Positions 36,601 through 48,380 of a stretch of DNA of 64,000 nt are shown here, piece after piece. The stretch's first letter is position 1. Each line of letters starts with the position of its first letter. Source of the DNA: Mya arenaria (lineage: Eukaryota; Mollusca; Bivalvia; Myida; Myidae); the NCBI RefSeq assembly GCF_026914265.1, contig NC_069124.1, positions 60,170,589-60,234,588 of the forward strand. The letters are read 5' to 3'. Under the pieces are notes generated by a model, which saw only the letters and a list, made by a program, of their open reading frames with translations, was not told where the DNA came from and ran no database searches. The position numbers were made by a program, and so were the translations under genes.

Positions 36601-39436
36601 CGCACCCCAGGCACAGAAATGAGTGATTGTGAGTACATGGGTATGAACGAACTGTTACTACATTTCGATATGTGCGTATGACTAATGTTGGTAATAAAAA
36701 ATAACTAGAGCTTTAAAATGAACATGTTTTAATATGTTCCCCTTCACAAAAAGATAACAAACGTCTAAATTCCCCCGTGGTTTATGATCAATTTTAAGGG
36801 TAATTAACAATCCTATTCATAGCCTGTTTATTATAATAATTCGGTATTGATTTTATAAGCAGTTCATTTTCACCTAATTCAGACTGAAGGAGATATCTTC
36901 CATGAAAGGGACTCCACCCACCAAAAGCCTCGACCTGAATCCTGTGACACCGGCGTCCCTGGCAGAGCGGTTCCGGTCTGAGCTATATGACCGCGAGTGG
37001 CGTCAGGCGTTCGCTTACTTCACGGAGCGGCAGAGGCGGGATGAAAAGAAGACTATTCAGATATTAGGGGAGATTTGCACGGTATAAACATTGAATTACA
37101 TTGCAGTATATAGATCTGCATTTGCTTTATGTTTTTCAATCTTCCTTCTTTCAAGAGCTGTCGAACTTCACCATTTGGCAGCAGTATAATGTTATTCTTA
37201 ACCTCGCTGTTACCATAATATGGCTTAACAAAGCCGAAAATTGTCAGTTTGGCTTAAGAAAGATTTGCGCATTTCCAATTATTAGCCATTAAAACGTATC
37301 CAGTTTTTGTAAACAAAAAAATCGGTGTCTAAATTTCACTGATGAATAATTCATGTTTCGCATTGAAAGTTGTAGTTTATATAGGTCTTTAGTTAAACAC
37401 ATACTACATCATTATGTAATACATAAAAGAAAACGAATTGCTCGACCGAATTAACATTTTATTTTATATCTGAAATAAGCCAAATATTTAAAACATGCAG
37501 GAAGCGTACCTATTCACAAAACGAGCAGCTCGCATGCAGCAGGACACTATGACGTCATCACTTGTGACGCCAACATCCCATCAATACCGGAGTACGCAGG
37601 TCAACAAAAGAAATGGCCACTTGGTAAGAAAATATTTCATGGTCGCTTTTGAAGATACCATTGATAGAAATGATATGTAGTCATGGACATACTTGAGACG
37701 AGACGAAAATTAGAAAAAAATATTCAAAACGTTGCTGCTATCATACCTTCAGAAAGCGTTGACAGACCAGTTACCTGACGACCTAAGACGTCGCCTGGCC
37801 CACTTCCGATGTAGACCATCACAGGAGTTGCTCGAGAGAGGCGTCCACGTACGTACACATGCGTTGTGTCTCGGTTTGAAACTGATGCGCACATTATTTT
37901 GATGAAGTAAAAACTTAAGAAATACCTCTCGTTGTGTGTGAAATTGTTTACATTAGTTTGTGTTGAGTTTCGTTATCAGGCAGCAGGCCAAAGTATCCGT
38001 TTACAGAGCAATTAATGTGAGCCATCCATCATAAGGGTGTGCAAATGCATTTACATCGACAGTTTATACGACTATTCCCCCGGAAGAGCTATTGAAAAAG
38101 TGTCTTCTTACTGTTGCAAGCGGACCGTTCGCGAGAATTTCGAGTTATCCCTCTATCCGATAAATTGCCATATACATTGAATCTGTTCTCATTTATTTTT
38201 AATGCATTATTTCCTCAATAATATATGCAAAACACTTTTCGTTGTATAAGTCAGATACAGTTACTCGTTTTTTCTTCTTCAAAAGTGTCCTCTTACGGAC
38301 GTAAGAAACCGTTCCGCTAGGATGAACACAAATTTTATCCTCAAATTCGCCTCAGAAAAAATTCGTGTTCGTCTTAGCGAAACGGCTTCCAAGTAAAAGA
38401 TGCAGTACGCGTTTTACGGCTTCCAAGTAAAAGATGCAGTACGCGTTTTTCTTCAAAAGTGTCCTCTTACCAACGATGTCTATGTTAATGTTGTACTGAT
38501 AAACCATTATAACTAGTATTTTTGCATGGATTCCATTTTTGAATGATACCATAATATTATAATTACCCTACTGTGCTCTGATCTGATAAAGGGGATATTT
38601 TTCCTATGATTACGCATTAAGCGCATTTAATTAATTTGATTCTTTAATAACAAAAAAGCTCGCGATGATAACTTTCTTATTTTGTTACTTTAAATGAAAC
38701 TTGACCAACAGCAATTATTGGGTATTTATGATGGATGGCTAACCTAAATATTTATCATTTAAATTGGCGGCTGTTCTTTCCGTTTTCACCGTTTTGAAAA
38801 AAAATAGTTCAGTGCAACTGGTATGGACGTGATGCTTTTGTACATTCTAGGATTTCCTGAACCAGATCGACTATGACCGCACGCGGTTCCTACGTCACGT
38901 AAGCGAGCGAGACTTCCACGATATTATGTCGTACGTGCGTCTGTGCTTCGAGCTGTCTTGGTGCATGGCCGTGCAGGAACCTCCCATGTATCTCTTGTTT
39001 AAGGTATGACATACCCGTCAACATTTGTAAAAGTATAAAACATACGTACAGCACCCTCATGACGATACAGATGTTTAAAAGGTATAAATGATATTTGACC
39101 TGCTAAACAGTTTTGTTCACGCCTTTACTTGCGTTATAGTCATTTATCACTATAAATAATTCATCATGCTTTAGCAAAATACATAAAAGCAAAGCATTTC
39201 AAAATAACCCCGTATGTAGTATATATGATAGATTAAGAAAATGGAAGTAAACCATTTAAAGGTCAACACTTTCATATTTCAAGGTCAAACATGGATTGGA
39301 CATCGATCCGGAGCGCTTCGACCGTTACCAGGCAACGGGAAAGCGGGTCGACTACATCATTTGGCCAGCAGTGTTTACGATAGAGGGCGGGGCCTGTCTG
39401 CAGAAAGGGGTAGCTTATGCGTTACCAGAGCGATAA
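27644..39436 (+). CDS. SPATA18: Mitochondria-eating protein (MIEAP/SPATA18) homologue
   Basis: Seen: ATG at 27644 and 12 exons in consistent phase: 27644-27748, 29984-30133, 30390-30581, 32472-32677, 34791-34920, 35309-35856, 36092-36229, 36883-37081, 37501-37623, 37753-37848, 38851-39003, 39284-39436 (TAA). They encode 730 residues. Residues 1-20 are short, Cys-containing and Lys-rich; about 36-490 are mostly charged coiled coil. The C-terminal 225 residues carry the family signature: ELYDREWRQAF, then WCMAVQEPPMYL, then VDYIIWPAVF and QKGVAYALP. Known: MIEAP is a p53-induced vertebrate protein that acts in mitochondrial quality control and binds cardiolipin through its C-terminal domain; human SPATA18 is about 540 residues. 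Inferred: a MIEAP-family protein with an enlarged coiled-coil region. Molluscs have several paralogues, so orthology is not assured. Confidence 0.88.
27749..29983 (+). other. MIEAP intron 1
   Basis: No element identified beyond a (CAA)n-like patch at 28498-28545. The frames at 28705-28950 and 29311-29617 have no support. Confidence 0.5.
30582..32471 (+). other. MIEAP intron 3
   Basis: No coding or repeat feature that I can support. Confidence 0.5.
32925..34170. repeat. Dispersed repeat, copy B, interrupted by the 744-bp element
   Basis: The left part (TCACTATCACGTGCTTGGCC, ACCTCACCTTTATGAATCTT) and the right part (TCGTCTTCTATTTCTTCGAG through CAAGTTGTAGGCTA) match copy A at 11976-13230. This copy lacks the 35-bp array and instead carries an inverted-repeat element at 33269-34012. 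Confidence 0.6.
33269..34012. mobile_element. 744-bp element with long terminal inverted repeats and 6-bp target duplication
   Basis: Ends TGTAACGCCGCATAGCAGCA and, inverted, TGTAACGCCGCATAACAGCA. The arms continue for roughly 90 bp with repeated CGCATAAACG and ATGCGGTGATTTTCAACGCA blocks. GAGCAT flanks both sides (33263-33268, 34013-34018). The paralogous copy A has the uninterrupted site (AAGCAT at 13079-13084). No transposase frame is present, so it is a non-autonomous DNA transposon. Its superfamily is not determined; 6-bp duplications are unusual. Confidence 0.85.
35140..35235 (-). mobile_element. tRNA-like SINE head fragment
   Basis: The minus strand reads GAGCAATCTACCGGTAAAGC, then TTTTGGTTCGAATCCCACCG, a B-box match with a weak A box. 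It is too diverged to be a working tRNA, and no SINE body could be aligned. Confidence 0.4.
36387..36609. mobile_element. Palindromic MITE, family with CAGGG-GCCGTTTCA ends (copy 2)
   Basis: Starts CAGGGGGCCGTTTCAAAAAA with TTTTAGTCGTAAC inside, and ends with the complement TTATTGAAACGCACCCCAG. It lies in the MIEAP intron between exons 36092-36229 and 36883-37081. Confidence 0.6.
36883..39436 (+). CDS. MIEAP C-terminal domain exons
   Basis: Five exons encode residues 490-730. The order EWRQAF, then EAYLFTKRAARMQ, QLPDDLRRRLAHF, DFHDIMSYVRLCFELSWCMA and a final Trp-Pro-Ala segment followed by KGVAYALPE matches the conserved domain that ends MIEAP proteins. The protein stops six residues after KGVAYA, so it lacks the Ser/Arg-rich tail that follows this domain in vertebrate SPATA18. 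Confidence 0.85.
38309..38455. repeat. Imperfect hairpin plus a tandem 34-bp duplication
   Basis: CCGTTCCGCTAGGATGAACA is followed about 50 bases later by its near-complement (TTCGTCTTAGCGAAACGG). Immediately after it, the block GGCTTCCAAGTAAAAGATGC AGTACGCGTTTT occurs twice in tandem. The whole lies in the intron before the exon at 38851. Confidence 0.7.
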
Positions 39437-39695
39437 ACCGGAAGACGCAGGAATGTTTAAAAAGAAGAATAACTACCTTGGCGACGGTTTTGGACTGGTC
39501 AACGTGTTGTCAGTATTTTCAGAAATGGGATGATACAATATTCATTGATCTGTGCGGGTCTCAGATGTTGTCAAAATGTGTTCACTTTCAAATTGTTTGT
39601 CTTGTGTTGTGTGCCATACCTATATCAAAATATACTCACTGGGTAGCTTAATACCATTATCGATATTATGTGGTGAATCAGCTTAATTTAACATC

Positions 39696-40049
39696 TTAAA
39701 GCTATCTCACAGATTGAACGTTTTAACCTTTTTTTGTCTTTGAACGAGCCATTAAATGCAAGAATGCATGAAAACCAGTGATATAAGCCTTCTGACAAAA
39801 CAATCCGATCGAAGATTTTCATATTTAAGTTCAAAAGTTGATGTTTTATGCATTGTTCTTAAACCGTAAGTAACGCCTTTAGCCATAAAACGTTAATTTT
39901 CAAAAGGAAATATGAAAATCTGCGATCTGATCTTTTGTAATCAGTCCTAATTCACTAGTTTGCAGATATTTACGCAGAAATTGGCACAATCCAAGGCACA
40001 AAACTAAAAAAGTTATCAAAACGATTAACCTGTGAGAGTGCAGCTTTAA
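39696..40049. mobile_element. TTAA-flanked MITE (copy 3, best preserved)
   Basis: TTAA at 39696 then AGCTATCTCACAG; at the other end CTGTGAGAGTGCAGCT then TTAA at 40046-40049. A TTAA duplication with matching inverted ends suggests piggyBac-type (or another TTAA-specific) mobilisation. It lies just after the MIEAP stop codon and may be in its 3' UTR. Confidence 0.7.
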
Positions 40050-41477
40050 TGTCATACATTATTTAGTAGTATTGGAATATAGTTAAATTGCAATTATATG
40101 GTTATGAAGACACTATGATAATGTATCAACACATACAATAATGTGGAAATAATTCAGACAGTACAAATATATAGTGTCACTGTTGATTTACATAATGACT
40201 TACTGCCCATTATATTTATGGCCTAATGTGAAATTATTTATATTTTGTTTACTGTTTAATACTCGTTGTATTTAGATATAATACATAAAAATAAAAACTC
40301 ATTTCAATCTGGGTTTATATTTGTTCCCAGGGTACGTCTGATTGGGTACTGACAAGACCCCTTCCGTGTGATAACTAACGTCGAAAATATGCAAATAAAC
40401 CAACAAGGATAAAGCTTATTTTACAAAATATATTTCATGTAAACAATTTTTATAAAGAGATTTGTACAATTGCAAAATCACATTGAACATCTGAGATTGA
40501 AACATGTCATAGTATGCTCTAGTGTCAATTAAATGTAAACTTAAAGCACATCAGTCGAAAGTAATGATTGATGCTTAGATCAAATAATGTATAACACAAT
40601 ATAAACAGATGTGATCCAAAACAAATATCACAATTCTTTTTAGTTTGTATAACAAACACTATATATATCACAAACATTTGAGTCCATTTTATAAAAAATA
40701 AACCATAATTATATATTTGTTAAACATAATATTCCAAAATATACTTTTATGACATGATGGGGATTTAACAGGACAACTTACCCTGCAAAGCTAGCTGGTG
40801 CCCACCATAAAGGCTCACAAGATTGTCAAATCATGGATATCGGTCAATACTACAATAAGCCTCATTGTACAGAATAATGCAGGTTCAAATAAGTACACGC
40901 CTACTTCATTAAAAGAAAACTTCAGTGGTAAGCTTAACATGCAATTGCATTAACATTCAAATACATCATCATGTTGATTTATGCCCACTTAACTTGCTAT
41001 TTTGAATAAAGTTAAAATTCACGAATACTTGGAACGGTTCATTTCCATTTAATGGTTGATGCACCTTGTAGAAATGATTCATTTGCACGTTTAACCCACG
41101 TTGTCCTTCCCTTTAAACCACAATTAATTTGTGTTACATTAACTCACTTCAAAAACAACAGGAGGACCTGTTGAATAGGCAAGTACTAGTATCCAGTATC
41201 CAGTCTTGCTACTTCGGGTTCAGGTTTTGAACCTTTGGGTTCAGACGGTTTTGAACCATACACTTTTCTGAAACGGCTGTTGTGAGTTCAAGAATGACAT
41301 ACAATACTGCAAATATCATTACGGCACAGCTGAAAACTCCAGCGTTGAATGCTATCGAATTTTAAAAACATGTCGTTAGCACCAACCTCGTTCGGGGCCA
41401 AGTCGATATGCCGAACGTCTTACGGACCATTTCTTATACGCATATATACAAGCCTAAAAGACCTATTTGACGTCGTT
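40050..41477. other. Convergent intergenic region
   Basis: Lies between the 3' ends of the MIEAP gene (+) and the 592-residue gene (-). AATAAA at 40290 (+) is a possible MIEAP polyA signal. Otherwise AT-rich with no feature. Confidence 0.4.
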
Positions 41478-44400
41478 TCAAGGGCTCTTGGCCTTGACCT
41501 TGGCCTTGATGATGTCCAAACATTTACAACAGAAATCCTCCGACACATCTCTGCTAGACTGGCGGTATATTTCCCGTCTGACGCGCTGAAAATCGTAACA
41601 AAGAAGGGTAAAACATCATGTAAATAAATGGTTGAAAACATATATTTTATGGCCTTGTAAAGTACAATCTGTATAATACGGCTTTCTATCATGTCAAGAG
41701 TATTGAAATTACAACGAATAATGAATGACGTAGTAGTTTGAGGTGTAGAGACAGCGCATATCAGTATGTATCAAAGGTTCATTTTGTCGTCTGCATTGGG
41801 TTTGACCGTCAGCATTGATTAACTTTCATTTTTACTTGTTAAAGACTGTTACTAATAATAATATTCCTATGAGACAGTTTACACTTCATGTACAAACCCT
41901 TACTTTGAAAAGGTCCGCTGTGGGATAAACCATGACTTTGTGATGGCCCTTTTTGGCTGCTACTGATTTAAACGACTGGTATATCACCTGTAATGGAAAC
42001 ATGCTTAAATGTGAAATTGTATAGCATGATAGCAAACATCAATAGGCATCAATATGTATGGGACATTTCATCGTGAGGGCTTGTTATTGTAGAAAGTTTA
42101 GTCATTAAAACAATAATATTTTGAGGTTAACTTATACTGATAATGCAGATACTTTTTGTTGATCCGTCATATAAATGCAAAGTATAGATGTCTACATGCG
42201 CTTCAATAGTTGTTTTTGATGTATGGAGATTAAAGCGAAATACTATATCAAAATTGTTCAGAAGAGTGTTTATAAAAATACTGATAAAGTAGCATGACTG
42301 AACATAATTAAAATAGATTCCTAATAAGTAGTTGACAACTGTTTTTTGTTAAATGAGAATAAACGTAATTCGATATGCACTACGTATTTAGATTTCCCTT
42401 CTGATTTCTGAGGGGGAATACCGATATAGACTTATTTGATATTTCTATATTATCTAGTAGTTTCGTTTAAGCAGCAAATTTCCTGCCGTTGACAGGTTTG
42501 TCTGAACAAAAATGGATATATAACACGACAAAAATCAGTGCAGTACCTTTTGACAAGGACTGCATTTATTGGCCCTACTTAAATAGCTAATAGGCATCGC
42601 TAGCGGGACCAAAACATCATGGATCTATTGTCGAGGCACTGAATGGTGACAATATATATCCTTACTTCCTTATATCTTATATTCATGGCTCCTTAAAAGA
42701 CATTTAGATTAACTACTTAAGCATTTAATTGTCAGGTCAAATGTAGATGGTATTATACCTTAAATGTTCATGTTATTTAAGCAAACAATTTTTTATCATA
42801 GTCAGAATGCAAATTTGTTAAGCTTAAATGGATGTCTTTTTTAAAAAATGCAATGGTTACTTTTATGCTGAATATTGAACGTAGTTCAAATGTTATATTA
42901 CATCTCATCAACATATGTTTTACTGAGAAATGAAAACGTCAATCAAATCTTGATAGTATGTATTAAACTTTGCACCGCATAAAGCTTACCAGTATCTTTT
43001 TAAACATAATATTCAGAAAGGCACAAATAAGAGAATTACAAGTGGACAATACAAGCGGGTGACAATCATACAGAATGGAGTCAGTGTATTGCGCCTTGCT
43101 CTCTATTTGCACATCGTCATATGATTCAGACTTGATTTTCAGTGTATTTTTACTGACCGATATATGAACGACACACACGCTGGAGGTTTTGCATTAATAC
43201 GACGACAACGAAACCCAAAAATTGAAATCAACCCATCCAAAACCACACCTACCTGAACAGTGGCACCCAATTCGTGTTCGACGACGGACGCTGTGCAGTC
43301 GGACGACCGGAAAATGAGTCGCTGCTTCTCCTGGTTCCACTCGGCCGTCGTCCGCATATCCTTAAGCACTGTGTTTAGATTATCGTCCTTCCGGATATCA
43401 GGGCAAGAGTTCCTGCAGAAACACGGGATTTAAATATTTTTTCAAATCAATGTCCCTTGGAGTTGGTATTTTTTACCGAAAAAAGATAACTACCTTTTCA
43501 AGGTGGTGTTAGGACAAATATGTCGAATGATATAAGTTTAAACCTTATAAAGTTCTGATACATATATACTTTGGTATCTGACGTACAAACACGTGATGGC
43601 TACATAAAGCAAAATAGTGTCCATCTGTAACAATCCTAAATATAAGACATACAAATAACACACCTGTGAAACCCGTTTAACAACGCTGGCGATAATGGGT
43701 GCTCGTGACCCTTGTGTGTGTCCACCAGCGGAGTGGGCGGTGAATCCCGACCCAACTGCCGGCTGCTTGAGCCTGGTACGGTCTCGGACCTGGCACCGTG
43801 ACGCTTTGGTTTGACAAGGTCTGCCTCGCCCCCACTGGATGTTCGGTATTTTGGGCGTCGGGGCACGGGCATCGGGTTCCTTTCGCTCGTAGATGTCTCT
43901 GGGATTTCAATGTATCCGGTGTGTACCTGTAGTTAAACGAAGATTATGGAATATATGTTGTATTTTAGTTATTAAGTTAAAATGACATATATGTAATCAA
44001 CTATATTAAGACTATAATAAACATCATCAAAGATAATAATTTATTAGCACATGTAATTTCGTCTTATCAAATATCTTGTTCTCTGTCTTTACAAACGAAT
44101 ATTTGGAATAGGTTACGTCAACTGAAGTTGCCATAAAGTCTTCCGTTGACTTATTAACAGAGCCTTCGGCTAATAGTTTTGCTACATTCATACCTTTTAT
44201 TCTGATCTACATACAGTGTATTTTGTTATTTTTGAAATAATGCAAGCACGGCTCTTTAGCCTTAGATTTATAAGCAAGAGCAATTGTCAACCTTTGAAAT
44301 AAAAAACAGTATTATATTACCTCATGTGCGGGATCAAACGTCACAGACTGCCGCTGTGTCGGGCTACAGGAAACTGGCACCTGTTCAATAGTGTCCTTTT

Positions 44401-46553
44401 CTTGGCTGTTAGACCGGAATTCTTTGAACGACACATGTATCTGTTCGTTCACGTGATGCACGGGTGAGCACCTGTCCATGTGATGGTTCGGAGCTCCGTC
44501 CTCCATGTCTGGTACGTGGGGTCCATGCATCTGTTCCGATTGCGCGCTCAAACTCCTTCCGGTCAGTATCAGGTAGCCTTTTGAGTCCACACATCCAAGA
44601 GGTGAATCTCTATTCTCGGGTTGTTTACTTGTGTCCAGTTGTAAGTACCCTTGGCAATCGAGGTGCCCAAATATATCACCATCAACGTCAGTCAACGCAT
44701 CCTTGGACGGACTTAAATTATCACATATGCTTGGTGTATAAGTTTCAGCGTCTGCCGTGTGAGATTCGTCCTCTACACATTTCATATCACTATCAACACG
44801 TTTAGGAATGCTTCTGGCGTAGCAATATCCCTTTTCATTCGGTACATAACCCTTTGTTACAGAAGTCGGTGGCATATTACCAGAAAATGAAACACTTCCA
44901 TTAGATGAGGAAGAACCGACATCAATATTAAGAGTACTGGGTCGCGAGTGTTGACTTTTACCAGAACGGTTCTCTTCTTTAGAGAGATCATTTTCTTCTG
45001 TAATGGCTATACCTTCATTATCATTGTCTTTCGGACAAAGAGACTGACTCGCGCAACTACATTGTATGGTAACACTGGTCGTCATGCTCACAGTTTTTTG
45101 CTCCGTTTGGGATTGACGGCGACAACCACATGTTCGTTCTCCAGCTGCTGGATTGTCTGATGTCTTGTGATTATTGACATGTAACTCATTTTCAAGGGTT
45201 TTAATTCTTTCTTCATACTGTCGTATCAACCTGAAAATATTAAACATTTTATCTATTTATCCTGACAATGTTAATTATATTGATTTTAATTTTGATTATG
45301 GTGGTGGGGGTGGTGGTGGTGGTGGTGGAAGTGCTGCTTCTGCTTCTGCCGCGGCCGACGGCGACGACGACGATGATGATGATGATGATGATGATGATGA
45401 CGACGACGACGACGACGGCGGCGATGATGATGATGATGATGACCTTAATAATGCTGGTAAAGTGGTCATGCCAGTCAGATATATTTTTTAGGCGTGATTT
45501 GGAATAATCTGCATCAACAAGTTGTTGACGTCACGTCCAAGGTTTCGCCTTCAGTTACTTTAACCGAATAACACCTCAATCTCGTTCAATTTCAATACTT
45601 CAATGGGTTTACAATGGGCTCAAAACATGTCTCCTGAGTTATACCCTCTCGTCTCATGTTTAATGGTTTATGGGCAATTTATCTTTATATGCTTCACGTA
45701 CCTTCAGGTATTCCGGATTTCACCGGGGTTGCAATGCAATGTTAAATTACAATTATATATTAAAACATTCATAAAATGTTATATGATGGTAACATATGGT
45801 TTTTAAGATGTTTTTTTATTTATTACTATCTAACTAAGAAATGTACATGTAATATAAGTTTTTAAGTATTACACAAATACAATAATTTGCATTTGATGTT
45901 TACAACGTTGCGAAATTTAACAAAGTTTTAAACAATTGGCCCAAAATATAAATTGTTTTCATGTTTTGATGTTAAAATTTAATTCAACGGATACGTCACT
46001 GAAATTCAATCCTCAAATATTGTATCATTAATCATAAAATTGTTAACATGACCATACCGTAATAAGACCAACTGCATTTAATTGAAACCAATTTCCAAAA
46101 CTTTACTAAACTTTATTTTTTAGCATGTCAGTAATAGCATGAATTCACAAGCTCAGTTATAACCGGGGCCTTAACTATTTAGACAGGGCAGAACAGAACG
46201 ATAATTAACAATATATCCATGTGACCAAATATGCAACCGAGTTATAAGACAGCATCTAGTTCAAAGTTCACAATTTGTATTGTTCGTTAAATGACTCACT
46301 TTTCCTGGATTTTGTTACGCTTGGACAGTTCGGCCATCTGCATCACAATAAGACCCATCTCGTCCACCTTCCGGGTCAGTTTCGTGTCCAGATCCTTCTT
46401 CTCCTCATACGGGACAAACCGTTCCCCACCCTCGGGCGCCACGCTCCCTACCCAACCTGGAGGATTTTGCGTTTCTGGGGTTTGTGAGAAACTCGACTGG
46501 ACGCTTTCTATCTTGCCGCTCGTGTCAAACCTAGCCCACACGTGTAGCTCCAT
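41478..46553 (-). CDS. Unknown intracellular protein with coiled coil and repeated Gly-Tyr-hydrophobic motifs
   Basis: Seen: six exons on the minus strand with exact phase joins: 46553-46300 (ATG at 46553), 45230-44321, 43926-43664, 43412-43253, 41987-41904, 41585-41478 (TGA). They encode 592 residues. There is no signal peptide or membrane segment. Residues about 60-105 form a short coiled coil (KLTRKVDEMGLIVMQMAEL ... RQYEERIKTLENEL). The middle (105-475) is Ser/Thr-rich, likely disordered, and has five G-Y-hydrophobic motifs at Tyr 213, 220, 280, 304 and 393. The C-terminal 115 residues look folded (AEWNQEKQRLIFRSSDC, HHKVMVYPTADLFKRVRREI). I do not recognise the family. The five Tyr motifs resemble SH2-docking sites, so a signalling adaptor is conceivable but unproven. 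An untranslated exon upstream (about 46740-46790) is possible. The gene is convergent with the MIEAP gene. Confidence 0.78.
41988..43252 (-). other. Intron of the 592-residue gene
   Basis: No feature recognised between exons 43412-43253 and 41987-41904. Confidence 0.5.
45297..45450. repeat. Trinucleotide repeats (GGT, GAC, GAT) in an intron
   Basis: GGTGGT runs, then GAC/GAT runs. An apparent poly-Gly/poly-Asp frame on the plus strand (45174-45491) arises only from this simple sequence. It lies in the first intron of the minus-strand 592-residue gene, about 70 bases from the start of its second exon. Confidence 0.85.
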
Positions 46554-47514
46554 GTTACTTCTATTATTTACTCTGGACACAGCAATTCTTGTTATTGAAC
46601 TGTTTATATTTCACTCTAGTTAACTTGTTGAGAGTAACTGTCCATATATATATTTAAACACTATACCTCCAAATTCTAACATTTGTTCACACGCAGCTAC
46701 ATCACTTCTGAATCAATGTTTCTTAAGGAGTGTCTATCGTTTACAGCGCACTTCCACTTGTTTCGTTCAGGGTCGCAAATATTGAGATCTGTAAAATAAT
46801 AATCTCGTAATAATAATAATATAAGTTTAACTATTAATAAAACTATTATGTACACTGTTGTTCTATGCACTTGTAATATGCATACATTACAGCAGAACTC
46901 GGACCAAGCAATAACAGCATCTTCTAAAGATGTTGGGTTGCAATTCCGAGAACCTCAAAATTACGTACGTAATGACATTTCTAGGATAAGGAGTGTTACT
47001 CAGATAAAATCACAGATGAAACGCATCAATCGCTGTAAAACATCCGGAAGGCAAAATATGAATGTCACAGTCCACTTACCTGTTATTTTAATTCCCCTCG
47101 ATTTTCCTGCAGATTATGCAAGTTGTTTGAATGAAGATTTGGTTTTATATTATTTATAACAATCGTTACACTTATTATCCATAAAGGTCATTTCAATTTC
47201 TATAAGCACTCTTATGGATTTGTTCTATTTTAAGTTGAGCTTAAGATACAAAGTAAACAGTGCACTGTATAAAACGTGTATACAGACACGAAATATCGGA
47301 ATACCTTGACGTAAACAAGGGTTTAAGCCAATCACAAGAGTGCAACCTTCGGTGGCGTGCTGATTAAATTTCATTTTGCTATTTTTGCTATCAACAGACC
47401 ATAACACCGCGAACTGCGAAGGCCAATAACTACAGATGTAAACTGTATTTCTTTAAAGGTGCATTATATTCTTTGGGTTGCTGCAAACAGAAGGAATTCA
47501 ATCCATTAGTTTAA

Positions 47515-47745
47515 ACATTATATATTTTACAACGATTGTGAGGAAAGTTATGCTAACTTATACTAAGTCACTCTCGTTGGCACGATGTTGCGCGTGCTTG
47601 GTCTTATGTTATTGGGGAAACCGGAGCGCCCGGAGAAAACCTGCTAAGTGACCACTAACCAAACTCACATGCGCCCAGGCAAGGAATCGAACCAGTGTCG
47701 CCTTAATGAGAAGCGTGCGCCTACCTCTGCGCTAACCGGACAACC
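47515..47745 (-). mobile_element. tRNA-derived SINE, family 1 (copy 2)
   Basis: Same body as the SINE at 16091 (CGTGCCAACGAGAGTGACTT, CTCCGGTTTCCCC on the minus strand) and the same palindromic 3' tail (TCACAATCGTTGTAAAATA). The B box is slightly decayed (TGGTTCGATTCC). The target duplication is unclear. Confidence 0.75.
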
Positions 47746-48194
47746 AATGCATTAACATATTTAATTAGTTTGTCTTAATAAAAAAAAACCAACATGAATT
47801 GTGTACAGCTAAAAAAATATTAGCGATATTTTGGCGCTTTCTTACTTGGGATTTTTGGCCAGGTAGCTATTTATAAAAAATATTTTTTTATCTGTATACA
47901 ATTCGTATGGTTATTTTCATTATTATTGAAGTCAACCGAGTTTAGTTTTATAATGCATTACCATGTTGCATGAACCTGTATTGTGCGCCTTTAAACGTCC
48001 CCTCCTTATCATAAAATAGACTTTTACAATCGGTACGTTGCATGTTTTTGGTTGGAGGATGGGCAGGGGGTTGAGGTTAATATTATTTAGCAACGCCGCC
48101 GGCCTTTCCATGAGCGTCGATCCCGGTGAGAGATTTAATTGTGTTATGTTTTGCGGCATAGTGCACTGACAAAATGTAAGTCTGGTTAAAGCAA

Positions 48195-48380
48195 CCCTGG
48201 TTCTTTAATGTGTACCAGCGTATGACACTGTCAAACGGGACTCCCGTTTAACGTCCGTCCCGGAAGTTCCCTCCCGGAAGACAGTTAATACTTCTTAACT
48301 TCTTCAGTTGTCAGGCAGGGGATTCAACCTGTAACCCCTGTGTTGATAGTGTCCAACCACTAGACCACGGATCGTTGGAA
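48195..48380 (-). mobile_element. tRNA-derived SINE, second family
   Basis: The minus-strand head reads CCGTGGTCTAGTGGTTGGAC, then TTACAGGTTGAATCCCCTG, fitting A and B boxes. The following body (CCGGGAGGGAACTTCCGGGA) differs from family 1. Confidence 0.5.

Noticed and set aside
44464-44805. 113-residue plus-strand frame
   Set aside because: It is antisense to the long second exon of the 592-residue gene, whose phases and splice sites are consistent.
45174-45491. Frame with poly-Gly and poly-Asp
   Set aside because: It arises from trinucleotide repeats within an intron of the minus-strand gene; there are no exon borders or other protein features.
46848-47159. 103-residue plus-strand frame upstream of the minus gene
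   Set aside because: No splice context, conserved motif or signal; its composition matches flanking non-coding DNA.
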